Notes: generated by a model from the sequence alone, not told the origin. A DNA stretch of 17,836 bases from Solirubrobacterales bacterium (GCA_013696535.1 JACCYI010000006.1:1-17836), one strand, 5' to 3'. Counted from the first letter of the stretch, positions 1 through 7,523 are shown. Program-made: numbers and translations.

Positions 1-1114
1 GGACGGCGCTGCGCCAGCCCACGGAATCGACGAGCACGCCGGCGACGGCCGCCCCGAGAGCGATGCCGCTTACGAGCGCCGTCAGCGGCCAGGTGTAGGC
101 CTCGGTCTCCGCGCCCGGGGGCGCGACGGTCCCGGCCAGCTCGTTGCGCGTGGCGATCAGTGGGGCGATGAAGATCCCGGCCGGCACGACGAGGAAGGCC
201 ATGACCGCGGGAGACCACGCCAGCGCGACCGGCAGCAAGGAGAGCGGGATGATCATCGCGACCGTCAGGTGGACCTTGGCGAGCGAGGCCCGGCGGGGAC
301 GGGCGCCGTAGACCAGGCCGCCGACGGCGCTGCCCAGCGACCAGATCGCGATCAGGATTCCGGCGAGCTCGGGCCGGCCCTCAGCGTCGGCGAAGGCGGG
401 GATGGCCACCTCGATCGCCCCGAACGCAAAGCCGACGGGCACCATCGAGAAGACAAGGGTTCGCATGCCGGGATCCCGGAGCGCGCCGAGCGGGCCCGTT
501 CGGGAGTGGTGGAGGCCGGGTTCGCGAGCGGGCCGGGCCGGAAGCGCCACGAAGAAGGAGACGGTTCCCAACACCACGGCGGCGCCGGACACCAGCAGCG
601 CGGCACCCGGGTTCACGAAGGCCACGAGCCCGGCGATGATCAGCGGCCCGGCCACGAACAGAACCTCTGTGAGCACCGAGTCAAGCGCGAAAGCGGTCTG
701 CGTCAGCGCCTCGTCGGAGGCCAGCAGGCGAGGGTAGAGCGCCCGCAGGACCGAGGAGACCGGCGGCAGGACCATCCCAGTGACCGCGCTCACCGCCACG
801 AGCGCCGGTGTCGAGGCTCCGCCCGAGCCGAGCGTCACCAGCCCGACGAGTCCCGCCGCGTGGACGACGGCGAGGGCAGGCAGAACGGCCGGCCCCAGCC
901 GGTCGATGAGCCGCGCCCCGACCGGCGCCCCGACACCCGACCCCAGGGCAAGCGCTCCGGCGGCGGCCCCGGCGACCGCGAAGGACCCGGTCTCGGCACG
1001 CAGGAACAAGACGATCGCCAGCCCGTTGATGCCGATCGGCAGCCGCGCGATCAACGTCGCCGCCAGCAGGGGCGCCATGTGCGGGACCTTGAGGAGGAGG
1101 AGGTAGGAGCCCAT
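1..1114 (-). CDS. MFS transporter (3' end outside window)
   Basis: The reverse strand is open from an ATG at 1114 to the left edge, giving 371 residues without a stop. The translation begins MGSYLLLLKVPHMAPLLAAT and is a string of hydrophobic helices. It has the MFS layout: a first helix followed by a loop with GARLIDRLGP, the cytoplasmic motif between helices 2 and 3, then a central charged linker around residues 195-215 (ARPAREPGLHHSRTG) and a second half with a further helix bundle. An AGGA-like ribosome site lies about 8 bases before the ATG. The substrate cannot be told; relatives are mostly listed as putative drug or sugar efflux carriers. The protein acts in the cytoplasmic membrane. 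It is divergent from ispH with only 49 bases between the starts. The C-terminal part lies beyond the window. Confidence 0.85.
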   Translation of the reverse strand, partial: MGSYLLLLKVPHMAPLLAATLIARLPIGINGLAIVLFLRAETGSFAVAGAAAGALALGSGVGAPVGARLIDRLGPAVLPALAVVHAAGLVGLVTLGSGGASTPALVAVSAVTGMVLPPVSSVLRALYPRLLASDEALTQTAFALDSVLTEVLFVAGPLIIAGLVAFVNPGAALLVSGAAVVLGTVSFFVALPARPAREPGLHHSRTGPLGALRDPGMRTLVFSMVPVGFAFGAIEVAIPAFADAEGRPELAGILIAIWSLGSAVGGLVYGARPRRASLAKVHLTVAMIIPLSLLPVALAWSPAVMAFLVVPAGIFIAPLIATRNELAGTVAPPGAETEAYTWPLTALVSGIALGAAVAGVLVDSVGWRSAV

Positions 1115-1150
1115 CTAGGTTCCTGACGCTAGAAGCCATACCGCCGGCCG

Positions 1151-1156
1151 TACACT
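1151..1156 (+). promoter_or_regulatory. Candidate -10 box of ispH
   Basis: TACACT (4 of 6 matches to TATAAT) sits eight bases before the ispH ATG, so a transcript starting 7 bases downstream would begin at or beside the start codon. No purine-rich ribosome site is present in that gap, which fits leaderless translation. No good -35 box is seen; CTGACG at 1123-1128 is too far away (22-base spacer). This is inference from spacing alone. Confidence 0.35.
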
Positions 1157-1163
1157 GGGATTC

Positions 1164-2132
1164 ATGACGGCGATGCCCGACAAGCTCCTTCTGGCCACGC
1201 CGCGTGGCTACTGCGCGGGTGTCGATCGCGCCGTGCAGACGGTCGAGCGCGCGCTCACCCTGTATGGCCCGCCGGTCTACGTGCGCAAGGAGATCGTGCA
1301 CAACAAGTACGTCGTCGCCCAGCTTCGCGAGCGCGGCGCCATCTTCGTGGACGAGCTCGACGACTCGATCCCCGAGGGCGCGATGACGGTGTTCTCCGCG
1401 CACGGGGTCTCCCCCGCAGTGCACGCGGACGCTCAGCTCCGTTCGCTGCGCACCATCGACGCCACCTGCCCGCTCGTCACCAAAGTGCACGTCGAGGCCA
1501 AGAAGTTCGCCGCCGACGGCTACACGATCGTCCTGATCGGCCACGCCGGTCACGAGGAGGTCGAGGGCACGATGGGCGAAGCGCCGGAGTCCATCGTGCT
1601 CGTCGAGACCGAAGCCGACGTCGACGCGCTCGAGGTGCCCGACCCCGACCGCGTCGCCTACATCTCGCAGACGACCCTCTCGGTGGACGAGACGGACACG
1701 CTCATCAGCCGTCTGCGGCAGAAGTTCCCGAACGTCACGGGCCCCCGGACCGACGACATCTGTTACGCCACCACCAATCGCCAGGCAGCGGTCAAGCAGA
1801 TGGCGGGCGCGTGCGACCTCGTACTCGTGATCGGCTCACAGAATTCCTCGAACTCCCAGCGGCTGGTCGACGTGGCGCGCGACTACGGCGCCGAAGCTCA
1901 CCTGATCGACAACGAGGGTCAGGTGCAGGAGGAATGGCTCGAGGGTAAGCGAGTCGTCGGCATAACCTCCGGCGCCAGCGCTCCCGAGGTGCTCGTCCAG
2001 CGGCTGGTCGATTTCTTCCGCGCCCGCGGCGTAACCGACGTAGCCGACTTCGAGGTCATGCGTGAGGACGTGCGCTTCATGCTTCCGAAGCCGATCCGCC
2101 AGGCCAGGGCCGTCGTCGCGGCCGACGCCTGA
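1164..2132 (+). CDS. ispH: 4-hydroxy-3-methylbut-2-enyl diphosphate reductase
   Basis: IspH (LytB) carries out the last step of the MEP isoprenoid pathway, reducing HMBPP to IPP and DMAPP with a [4Fe-4S] cluster in the cytosol. The 322-residue length is normal. The three cluster cysteines are C17 (in PRGYCAGV), C102 (in ATCPLV) and C200 (in [11 protein letters not shown]). Substrate-binding residues are in VHNKYVV (His46), [10 protein letters not shown] (His130, Glu132), SQTTLS (Thr near 171), the SQNSSNS loop (226-231) and the SGASAPE segment (269-275). The start at 1164 fits the N-terminus of the family; an in-frame ATG nine bases later is possible. The phosphoesterase that follows begins 11 bases after the stop, so the two are probably co-transcribed. 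This identification is very secure. Confidence 0.97.
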   Translation: MTAMPDKLLLATPRGYCAGVDRAVQTVERALTLYGPPVYVRKEIVHNKYVVAQLRERGAIFVDELDDSIPEGAMTVFSAHGVSPAVHADAQLRSLRTIDATCPLVTKVHVEAKKFAADGYTIVLIGHAGHEEVEGTMGEAPESIVLVETEADVDALEVPDPDRVAYISQTTLSVDETDTLISRLRQKFPNVTGPRTDDICYATTNRQAAVKQMAGACDLVLVIGSQNSSNSQRLVDVARDYGAEAHLIDNEGQVQEEWLEGKRVVGITSGASAPEVLVQRLVDFFRARGVTDVADFEVMREDVRFMLPKPIRQARAVVAADA

Positions 2133-2133
2133 C

Positions 2134-2138
2134 GAGGG
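2134..2138 (+). promoter_or_regulatory. Ribosome binding site deciding the CTG start
   Basis: GAGGG lies directly after the ispH stop codon and five bases before CTG at 2144. It supports translation from the non-standard CTG rather than from the TTG at 2225, which would cut off the metal-binding DLHLG motif. Confidence 0.55.
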
Positions 2139-2143
2139 CGCCC

Positions 2144-3268
2144 CTGCGCACCCTCGTAATCTCGGACCTGCACCTCGGGGCGTCCTCCGGCGTCGACCTG
2201 CTGCGGCGCGCACGGCCGCTCGAGTTGCTGGTGGAAGCGCTCGAGGGAGTGGACCGGTTGGTGCTCCTGGGCGACACGCTCGAGCTGCGCGACGGCCCGC
2301 AGCGCTCGGTCGTCGAGCTCGCAGCTCCGTTCTTCGCCGCGGTGGGGGATGCCCTCGGTCCTGAGGGCGAGTTGCTGTGGCTGTCAGGGAACCACGACCA
2401 CGGTCTCGTGGCGGGCTGGATCGACGGACGCCTCCAGACCGAGCCCGCCGGCTTCCTCGGGCTCGAGCAGCGGATCACGCCCGCCGACGCCGGCGGCCTT
2501 GCCGCGAAGCTCGCAGCGCATGCGGCTCCTGCACAGGTCTCCGTCGCCTACCCCGGGGCCTGGCTCCGAGACGATGTCTACGCGATGCACGGCCACTACT
2601 CAGACGTCCACACCACCGTGCCGACCTTCGAGCGGCTCGCGGCGGGCGCCATGGCGCGCTTCGTCACGCACCTCCCGGCTCACGGCGCCACCCCGGACGA
2701 CTACGAAGGGGTTCTCTCCCCGCTGTACGCCTGGATGCATGTGCTCGCCCAACGTTCAGATCGCACGCTGATCGCCCGGGGCTCCGGTGCGTCGGCTCGC
2801 GCGTGGGTAGAGCTCTCGGGCGGCGGCGACGGCCGCCGGCCCAATCCGGTGCGATCCGCCGCGCTGGCAGCGGGCTTCGTGACCGCCGTGGCAGCGCTCA
2901 ACCGGATCGGTCTGGGGCCGATCCGGCGCGAGCTCACCGGCACGGCGCTGCGCCAGGGAGGCCTACAGGGGATCGCTGAGGTGCTGCGCCGCATCGGGGT
3001 CACCGCGCCACACGTGATCTGGGGCCACTCGCATCGCTCGGGACCGTGGCCTCGCGACAGCCCTGGAGAATGGACGACGCAGGAGGGGACCCACATCCAC
3101 AACACGGGCTCCTGGGTCTACCAGCGTCACTTCCTCACGAGCTCGCCCAACGAGTCGCCCTACTGGCCGGGTACCGCGATCGAGCTATCGGACGGCGAGG
3201 CGCCGAGGTTGCGGCGCCTGCTAGGCCCCCTCGGCCACGAAGAGCTCAGTCGGCCACACCCGGCGTGA
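2144..3268 (+). CDS. Calcineurin-like metallophosphoesterase, CTG start
   Basis: This is a dinuclear-metal phosphoesterase of the calcineurin superfamily with all signature blocks: SDLHLG (Asp8, His10), LLGDTLE (Asp44), SGNHDH (Asn83-His84), MHGHY (His149/His151) and WGHSH (294-297). The first block lies upstream of the only conventional in-frame start, a TTG at 2225. The frame has no ATG, GTG or TTG between the stop at 2063-2065 and 2225. The best start is therefore CTG at 2144, giving LRTLVISDLHLG, the typical N-terminus of the family, with GAGGG five bases before it. From there the protein has 374 residues. A 50-residue insert around 225-275 contains a hydrophobic stretch of unknown role. 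The substrate is unknown. It follows ispH closely, and its 3' end overlaps the convergent redoxin gene by 23 bases. Confidence 0.85.
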   Translation: MRTLVISDLHLGASSGVDLLRRARPLELLVEALEGVDRLVLLGDTLELRDGPQRSVVELAAPFFAAVGDALGPEGELLWLSGNHDHGLVAGWIDGRLQTEPAGFLGLEQRITPADAGGLAAKLAAHAAPAQVSVAYPGAWLRDDVYAMHGHYSDVHTTVPTFERLAAGAMARFVTHLPAHGATPDDYEGVLSPLYAWMHVLAQRSDRTLIARGSGASARAWVELSGGGDGRRPNPVRSAALAAGFVTAVAALNRIGLGPIRRELTGTALRQGGLQGIAEVLRRIGVTAPHVIWGHSHRSGPWPRDSPGEWTTQEGTHIHNTGSWVYQRHFLTSSPNESPYWPGTAIELSDGEAPRLRRLLGPLGHEELSRPHPA

Positions 3269-3959
3269 AGCAGGTGGCGTGGCAGGTCACGCCCCCACCG
3301 ACGGCCAGCTCGAGTCGCCCCGCGGTGTGGTGAGAGTGCTCGATCAGCGCAAAGCAGCCGGGGTGCTCGACGGCGATCTCCCGGCCGTTCGCGATGACGA
3401 CCCCGGCGCCCTCGAGCACTGCCCAGACACCGCCCGCCTCGTAGGGTCCGGAGTAGGCCCCGGGCTGATCCTCGGTCTGGGCAGGAAGCAGCAGCCCGGG
3501 GGCGTCCTCGGGTCGTACGGGAGCGACAGGGTCACGTCCCTGCACCCCGAGCAGTTCGCAGATCTCGGCTTCGGTCTCGGCGTACGCGCCTTCCCCGTAG
3601 TGCATGGAATACAGCTTGAGAGAGCCATCCCACAGGTAGCGTGCCGGCCATCCGGTGTTCCCGTAGGCGTCCCACAACTCGAGCTGCGTGTCGAGCACCA
3701 CGGGATACTCGATGTCCAGCCGCGACACCGCCGCCTTCACGGCCGTGGGGTCGCGGGCAGGGAGGAAGCCTCCGGTGTGGATCCCGATCACCCGGAGGCC
3801 ATCAGATGCGTAGCGCTCGTGCCAGGCCTTGAGGTACGGCAGCGTACGAAGCGAGTTGACCCGGCAGAAGTCCCAGAACTCGACGAGCACCGGCCGGCCA
3901 CGCTGCTGATCCATACGCAGGAAGGCCACGTTGCACCACGGGAGCTTGGCCGGGAACAT
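3246..3959 (-). CDS. DipZ/TlpA-like redoxin with substituted active site
   Basis: From ATG at 3959 the product has 237 residues. Residues 15-140 match the thioredoxin-like module of DipZ/TlpA-type proteins: GRPVLVEFWDF, LRTLPYLKAWHERY, LRVIGIHTGGF, YPVVLD, WDAYGNTGWPARYL and the HYGEGAY block. In DipZ the active site reads C-I-N-C before IRTLP. Here the aligned residues are R33-V34-N35-S36, so both catalytic cysteines are missing, while Cys32 sits one place earlier. The C-terminal 70 residues (VWAVLEGAG...NGREIAVEHPG...) resemble the small beta domain that follows the redoxin in DipZ-like proteins and contain C226-x3-C230. The frame is open to a TTG at 4055, but no family similarity is seen there and no signal peptide, so 3959 is preferred. 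Disulfide reductase activity is unlikely; a binding role or single-cysteine peroxidase-like chemistry is speculative. Confidence 0.75.
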   Translation of the reverse strand: MFPAKLPWCNVAFLRMDQQRGRPVLVEFWDFCRVNSLRTLPYLKAWHERYASDGLRVIGIHTGGFLPARDPTAVKAAVSRLDIEYPVVLDTQLELWDAYGNTGWPARYLWDGSLKLYSMHYGEGAYAETEAEICELLGVQGRDPVAPVRPEDAPGLLLPAQTEDQPGAYSGPYEAGGVWAVLEGAGVVIANGREIAVEHPGCFALIEHSHHTAGRLELAVGGGVTCHATCFTPGVAD

Positions 3960-4126
3960 TGGCGCGAAGATCTCGGCGTCGGCGGGGGCACGCACGGCGG
4001 CGGCACGGTAGCAGTGCCAATGCACGATCACGTTCGCGAGATGACGACAGCGCAACGTTCGGGCTCGTCCGGGGTTCTTCCGTGCAACGCACCCTTACGG
4101 TGCTGCTGGACCTGCTTTGTCCCACT

Positions 4127-4135
4127 GAGGAGGAG
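4127..4135 (+). promoter_or_regulatory. Strong ribosome binding site fixing a TTG start
   Basis: GAGGAGGAG lies six bases before TTG at 4142, which opens the signal peptide of the secreted protein. The reading frame extends upstream to 3959, but this site and the signal peptide make the TTG the clear start. Confidence 0.7.
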
Positions 4136-4141
4136 AACCTC

Positions 4142-4894
4142 TTGCGCAAGACCCCCCCGATCGTCCTGGGCCTGCTGGCCTCTGTCGTCTTCACCGGCGG
4201 CGCCGTGGCTCAGGCACCCGAGCCGTCGCACACCCTTCAGATGGGCGTCACCCCGTCCAAGGCCGGTACTGCCAAGAACCCGAAGGCGCTCACCAAGCTC
4301 AAGCTGTCGATCACCAACGACAAGGCGGCCAAGACGACCGCTTCGAAGATCGAGATCTCCCTCCCGAAGACCATCCGCTTCAACACCAAGGGCTTCACGA
4401 CCTGCTCGGCGGCGAAGCTCGACGCCGAGGGTCCCGCCGGCTGCTCCTCCAAGTCGCGACTCGGCGTCGGCACGGCCAGCGCGGTTCTCGGGCCGACCTC
4501 GCCGACTCCGGCGCCGCTCGAATTCAAGAACACGTTCTTCGTGGGTTCTGCAACGACGCTGAACATCTTCCTCGAGCAGACCGGCGGCGACGTCCGCAAG
4601 CTGCTTATCGGCAAGATCTCGAACGCCGGCGGCAAGTACGGCCAGAAGCTGTCGATCGCCATCCCGGGGGATCTCCAGCAGCCGGTTCCCGGCACCTATT
4701 CGGCGCTCTCCGACATCGCGACCTCGCTGAGCGGCACCGCCGGCTCCGGCTCCAAGAAGCACGGGATCCTCGAGTCTCGCGGCTGCGTCGGTGGCAAGTA
4801 CGCCTTCCAGTCCAAGCTCACGTACGCCCCGAATCCCGACCGACCGGCCGCCAGGACGTCGACGGCGACCGACACGGTCTCCTGCAAGAAGTAG
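4142..4894 (+). CDS. Secreted protein of unknown function
   Basis: From TTG 4142 the protein has 250 residues. It begins with an N-terminal signal peptide: positively charged RK, hydrophobic IVLGLLASVVFTGGAVAQA, with likely cleavage after AQA near residue 25. The mature part is rich in Lys, Ser, Thr and Gly and looks like an all-beta extracellular protein, with blocks TLQMGVTPSKAGT, SKIEISLPKTIRFNTKGF, GVGTASAVLGPTSPTP, IPGDLQQPVPGTYSAL and a Cys-containing end (SRGCVGGKYAF, TVSCKK). Four or more cysteines may form disulfides. I recall similar secreted proteins in Solirubrobacterales, often as several paralogues, but know no function. It stands alone between a divergent redoxin and a strong hairpin, so it is probably monocistronic. 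Adhesion or envelope association is only a guess. Confidence 0.8.
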   Translation: MRKTPPIVLGLLASVVFTGGAVAQAPEPSHTLQMGVTPSKAGTAKNPKALTKLKLSITNDKAAKTTASKIEISLPKTIRFNTKGFTTCSAAKLDAEGPAGCSSKSRLGVGTASAVLGPTSPTPAPLEFKNTFFVGSATTLNIFLEQTGGDVRKLLIGKISNAGGKYGQKLSIAIPGDLQQPVPGTYSALSDIATSLSGTAGSGSKKHGILESRGCVGGKYAFQSKLTYAPNPDRPAARTSTATDTVSCKK

Positions 4895-4923
4895 AACCGC
4901 AGAGCACCCGAACGATGGACCGT

Positions 4924-4945
4924 GGGCCCCGCTTCGGCGGGGCCC
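4924..4945 (+). terminator. GC-rich hairpin after the secreted-protein gene
   Basis: A perfect 9-bp stem (GGGCCCCGC with its complement GCGGGGCCC) closes a TTCG tetraloop 30 bases after the stop at 4894. It is followed by TCGTCGTCTT rather than a clean U-tract, as is common in high-GC actinobacteria. It probably ends transcription of the secreted-protein gene. Confidence 0.7.
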
Positions 4946-4968
4946 TCGTCGTCTTAGACTGAACGTCC

Positions 4969-4992
4969 ATGAGCACCGGTCGCGGTGCTCAT
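4969..4992. repeat. Perfect 10-bp inverted repeat with 4-base loop
   Basis: ATGAGCACCG at 4969-4978 and CGGTGCTCAT at 4983-4992 are exact reverse complements around GTCG. The left arm starts with the only nearby ATG, so this codon would be buried in an RNA hairpin. It lies 24 bases after the terminator-like stem and at the 5' edge of the truncated membrane-protein gene. It may be a second terminator stem, a regulatory hairpin or a scar of the deletion. Confidence 0.75.
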
Positions 4993-5705
4993 CGCCCTGG
5001 TGCCGTGTCGCTCAGCTCGGCCCGGACGAACGCGCCGACCGGCCTCGCGCCGCGGCCGACCGCGCGGCTAGCCCGAGTCTCGAGAGGCCTCGCCGGCTCG
5101 TCATCGCGATCGCCACCACCGCCTTCGACGGCGCCAAGGAGGGCCCGCTCTTCTCCGACGCCGCTCCGGCGCTGCAGGACTTCTTCGCCGGCCTCGGCGC
5201 AACCAAGGGCGGGGCGCTCGAGCTGGCGTTCCTGGTCGGTTACGCGATGACCATCGCGGTGGTCGCGTCGATCTGGTGGGCGGCGACCGAGGGCATGCCC
5301 CACCTGCGCGCCCGGCTCACGCTCAAAGAGCTCGCCCGCAGCTTCGCCCATTCCCTGATCCCGATCGTGGCCGCCTACGTCGTGGCCCACTACTTCTCGC
5401 TGCTGGTCTACAACGGTCAGGATGTCTACCGGCTCGCTTCCGACCCGCTCGGTGAGGGCGCAGATCTCTTCGGGACGGCAACCCGCGCCATCGACTACGG
5501 GATCATCTCGGCACCGGGCATCTGGTACGTCCAGGTCGGCGCGCTCGTGCTCGGGCACGTGGTCGCGCTCGTCCTGGCGCATGATCGCGCGCTGACCCTC
5601 TATGGCTCCGCGCGAGCGGCTGCCCGCTCACCGGTCGTCATGCTGCTGGTCATGGTGTGCTTCACCTGCCTCGGCCTGTACCTGCTGTCGGCAGCGAACG
5701 TATGA
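4969..5705 (+). pseudogene. N-terminally truncated polytopic membrane protein (fenitrothion-hydrolase-annotated family)
   Basis: The C-terminal ~200 residues are well conserved: RRLVIAIATTAFDG, a helix LELAFLVGYAMTIAVVASIW, a block ending HSLIPIVAAYVVAHYFSLL, then QDVYRLASDPLGEGADLFGT, YGIISAPGIWYVQVGALVLG and LLVMVCFTCLGLYLL. From memory, this matches the second half of a ~400-residue membrane protein family in Solirubrobacterales annotated as fenitrothion hydrolase, a name of doubtful value. The first half is absent. The matching frame (ending 5705) has no conventional start between the preceding gene and ATG 5247. The ATG at 4969 opens a different frame (to 5250) carrying ARTNAPT, which faintly recalls the family's N-terminus. 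A large internal deletion plus frameshift fits best. Translation of a 152-residue remnant from 5247 is possible. The small gene downstream overlaps its stop by ATGA. Confidence 0.6.
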
Positions 5706-5845
5706 GCGAACCGGCGTTCGCCCACGCCGGCCACTGGCTCGTGCAGCTGGCGTACCTCGCGCCGCTCGGTGCGCTCGGAGTGGTGCTGGTGGTGGGCAAG
5801 GTCCGCGAGCGCCGCGAGCGGCGAGCGGACGTGGCGAGAGAGTGA
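5702..5845 (+). CDS. Small single-span membrane protein
   Basis: This 47-residue ORF starts at an ATG that overlaps the upstream stop codon (ATGA), so it was translationally coupled to the membrane protein. It reads MSEPAFAHAGHWLVQLAYLA and continues with PLGALGVVLVVGKV, one membrane helix, then a highly basic/acidic tail (RERRERRADVARE). The coupling suggests a small partner subunit of the upstream protein. The intact stop-start overlap also suggests that decay of the partner is recent, or that the remnant is still translated. No known function. Confidence 0.6.
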   Translation: MSEPAFAHAGHWLVQLAYLAPLGALGVVLVVGKVRERRERRADVARE

Positions 5846-5912
5846 CGGCATGGCGCCGCCGCGCTTTCATGGATGCTTGGGTCGGTGAGCGGGTGGGTAC
5901 GCCGAGACGACT

Positions 5913-6182
5913 GTGAAGCGTCGTCACACACGCGAGGAGCTTCGCGAGCTCTTCGGGGTGGTCGCCGGCGAGGAGTTCGTCGTCGACCGGCCGGTCCCGC
6001 CGACCTCGCCCGCTGAGACGACTCCGGAGCACTTCGTGGTCTGGAGCGCCGCTCGCGCCGAGTCCAATCTCGCCTACGACGACTGGTGCACTACTCCTGG
6101 CGCCGAGCGCTACCTGGTCTACCGAGCCGCGGAGGACCGGGCGGACGCCGCGGAAGTGGCCTTGGCGAGCGCCGCCGCCTAG
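5913..6182 (+). CDS. Hypothetical protein, 89 aa
   Basis: GTG at 5913 opens an 89-residue frame with strong GC bias at third positions, which supports real coding. The sequence is acidic, soluble and helical, beginning with KRRHTREELRELFG and ending DRADAAEVALASAAA. Central features are VVWSAARAESNLAYDDWC and a Tyr-rich ERYLVYRAAED block. No recognised domain. It lies 67 bases after the small membrane protein and runs towards the convergent SCO1 gene. The function is unknown. Confidence 0.6.
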   Translation: MKRRHTREELRELFGVVAGEEFVVDRPVPPTSPAETTPEHFVVWSAARAESNLAYDDWCTTPGAERYLVYRAAEDRADAAEVALASAAA

Positions 6183-6233
6183 TCTCCTGAGTCACCCGCT
6201 GCACACGAACTTCCGACTCACGACACCAGGTCT

Positions 6234-6839
6234 TCAGAGCAGTCTCCTCAAGTCGTGCGCGAGCCCGGCGCTCGTGAGCTTCGAAGCGGGGAAAGCGATC
6301 CGCTGCCGTCCCCCATCGTCGATGAGGAGCACGTAGGCTGAGTGCTCGAACTCCCTTCCCTGGGGCTGGATGCCGTAAGCCGACCACACCGGCTCGAGCT
6401 CCGCGCGGCTGCCGAGCAGGAAGCGCATCCGGTCCGTGAGGTTCTGCTTGATCAGGAAGCGCCTGGCTCGCGCGCGGGTATCGTTCGCGGGGTCCACCGA
6501 CACGGCGAGGACCGGGATGTCCTCGTCGAGATCTTCGAGGGCTGCGCGGATCGCCTGCGCCTGCGCCGGGCAGGTGTCCTCGCAGGTGGAGTACATGAAG
6601 GTGAGGATCACCGGGGTCCCACGGTGGGCGGCGAGCGAAGCCGGGCGGCCGTCCTGGTCGTGCAGGCGGAAGTCCTGCGGCGGGATTCCGGCGGGGCGGG
6701 TCGCTCCGGCCCAGCCGCCGACCAACTCGAGCCCAGCTTGTGCCCGAGAGTCGTCGCGCGTGGCAATGGCCGTTCCGAGGATCGCGGTGCACGTGCAGGC
6801 CACGAGCACGACGAGGGCGAAGGCCAAACGCGGGGACAT
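6234..6839 (-). CDS. SCO1/SenC family copper-binding redoxin
   Basis: This 201-residue protein has an N-terminal membrane anchor (residues 5-26, LAFALVVLVACTCTAILGTA) and a periplasm-facing thioredoxin-like domain. The SCO hallmarks are present: STCEDTCP with C86-x3-C90, SVDPANDT, and the distal copper ligand His166 in FEHSAYVLLID. SCO proteins deliver copper to the CuA site of cytochrome c oxidase or keep its cysteines reduced. AGGAG lies eight bases before the ATG. It lies 45 bases downstream of the NarL-type regulator on the same strand and may be the last gene of a kinase-regulator-SCO1 unit. No oxidase subunit is seen nearby. Confidence 0.9.
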   Translation of the reverse strand: MSPRLAFALVVLVACTCTAILGTAIATRDDSRAQAGLELVGGWAGATRPAGIPPQDFRLHDQDGRPASLAAHRGTPVILTFMYSTCEDTCPAQAQAIRAALEDLDEDIPVLAVSVDPANDTRARARRFLIKQNLTDRMRFLLGSRAELEPVWSAYGIQPQGREFEHSAYVLLIDDGGRQRIAFPASKLTSAGLAHDLRRLL

Positions 6840-6884
6840 GGATGAACTCCTAGCAGGCTCGCAGAGTCTGGCGGCGCCGCAGGG

Positions 6885-7523
6885 TCAGGCCTCGGTCAGC
6901 CCGCGACGGATGGCGTAGCGAACGAGCTCCACCCGATCGCGCATCCCGAGCTTCCGCAGGAGATTGGCGCGGTGGGACTCGACGGTCTTCTCGGCGACGT
7001 GCAGCGTCTGGGCGATACGCTTGTTGGTGTAGGCCTCCGCGATGAGCTTGAGGACCTCTTGCTCGCGTGGGGAGAGCGGCTCGTCGGGGCCGGCCGAGTC
7101 GTCGCTCATCCACTCACGGATGAGCGAGCGCTCCACGGCATTGGTCAGGAAGGCCTCGCCCCGAGACACCGCCCGCACCGCGTCGAGCAGCGCATGGTCG
7201 ACTTCGCGCTTGAGGACGTAGCCCGCCGCCCCGGCCTTCAGGGCGTCGAAGAGGTAGCGCTCATCGTCATGCATGGAGAGGATGAGGACCGAGGTGCCCG
7301 GGAGGTGGGCAAGGATCTGGCGCGTCGCCTGCAGACCCGTCATGCGCGGCATGGAGACGTCGAGCACACACAAGTCCGGCTTGACCACCAGCGCCTTCTC
7401 GACGGCGTCCAGCCCGTCCACGGCTTCGGCGACCACCTCGATGTCCGGTTGACGCTCGAGCAGCAGGCGCAGGCCCCCACGGACGATGCCGTGGTCATCG
7501 GCTATGAGGATCCGGATGCTCAT
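6885..7523 (-). CDS. NarL/LuxR-family response regulator
   Basis: 212 residues. The receiver domain (1-120) has the acidic pair D9-D10, phosphoacceptor D55 (CVLDVSMP), switch Ser83 and Lys105 (GYVLKRE). A 25-residue linker leads to a LuxR-type helix-turn-helix (148-210) with LSPREQEVLKLIAEAYTNKR and the recognition-helix region VAEKTVESHRANLLRKLG. It should bind DNA as a dimer when phosphorylated. The start overlaps the stop of the sensor kinase (ATGA), a typical coupled pair. Targets are not visible from sequence; the SCO1 gene just downstream is the nearest candidate. Confidence 0.95.
   Translation of the reverse strand: MSIRILIADDHGIVRGGLRLLLERQPDIEVVAEAVDGLDAVEKALVVKPDLCVLDVSMPRMTGLQATRQILAHLPGTSVLILSMHDDERYLFDALKAGAAGYVLKREVDHALLDAVRAVSRGEAFLTNAVERSLIREWMSDDSAGPDEPLSPREQEVLKLIAEAYTNKRIAQTLHVAEKTVESHRANLLRKLGMRDRVELVRYAIRRGLTEA

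Noticed and set aside
269..1126. Long plus-strand open frame, 285 residues
   Set aside because: Antisense shadow of the MFS transporter; composition is Arg/Asp/Gly-rich without any family features.
3279..4562. 427-residue plus-strand frame
   Set aside because: Antisense to the redoxin and out of frame with the secreted protein; the last part is a pure Arg/Ser/Pro shadow.
6183..6233. Convergent gap before SCO1
   Set aside because: Searched for a terminator hairpin; none convincing.
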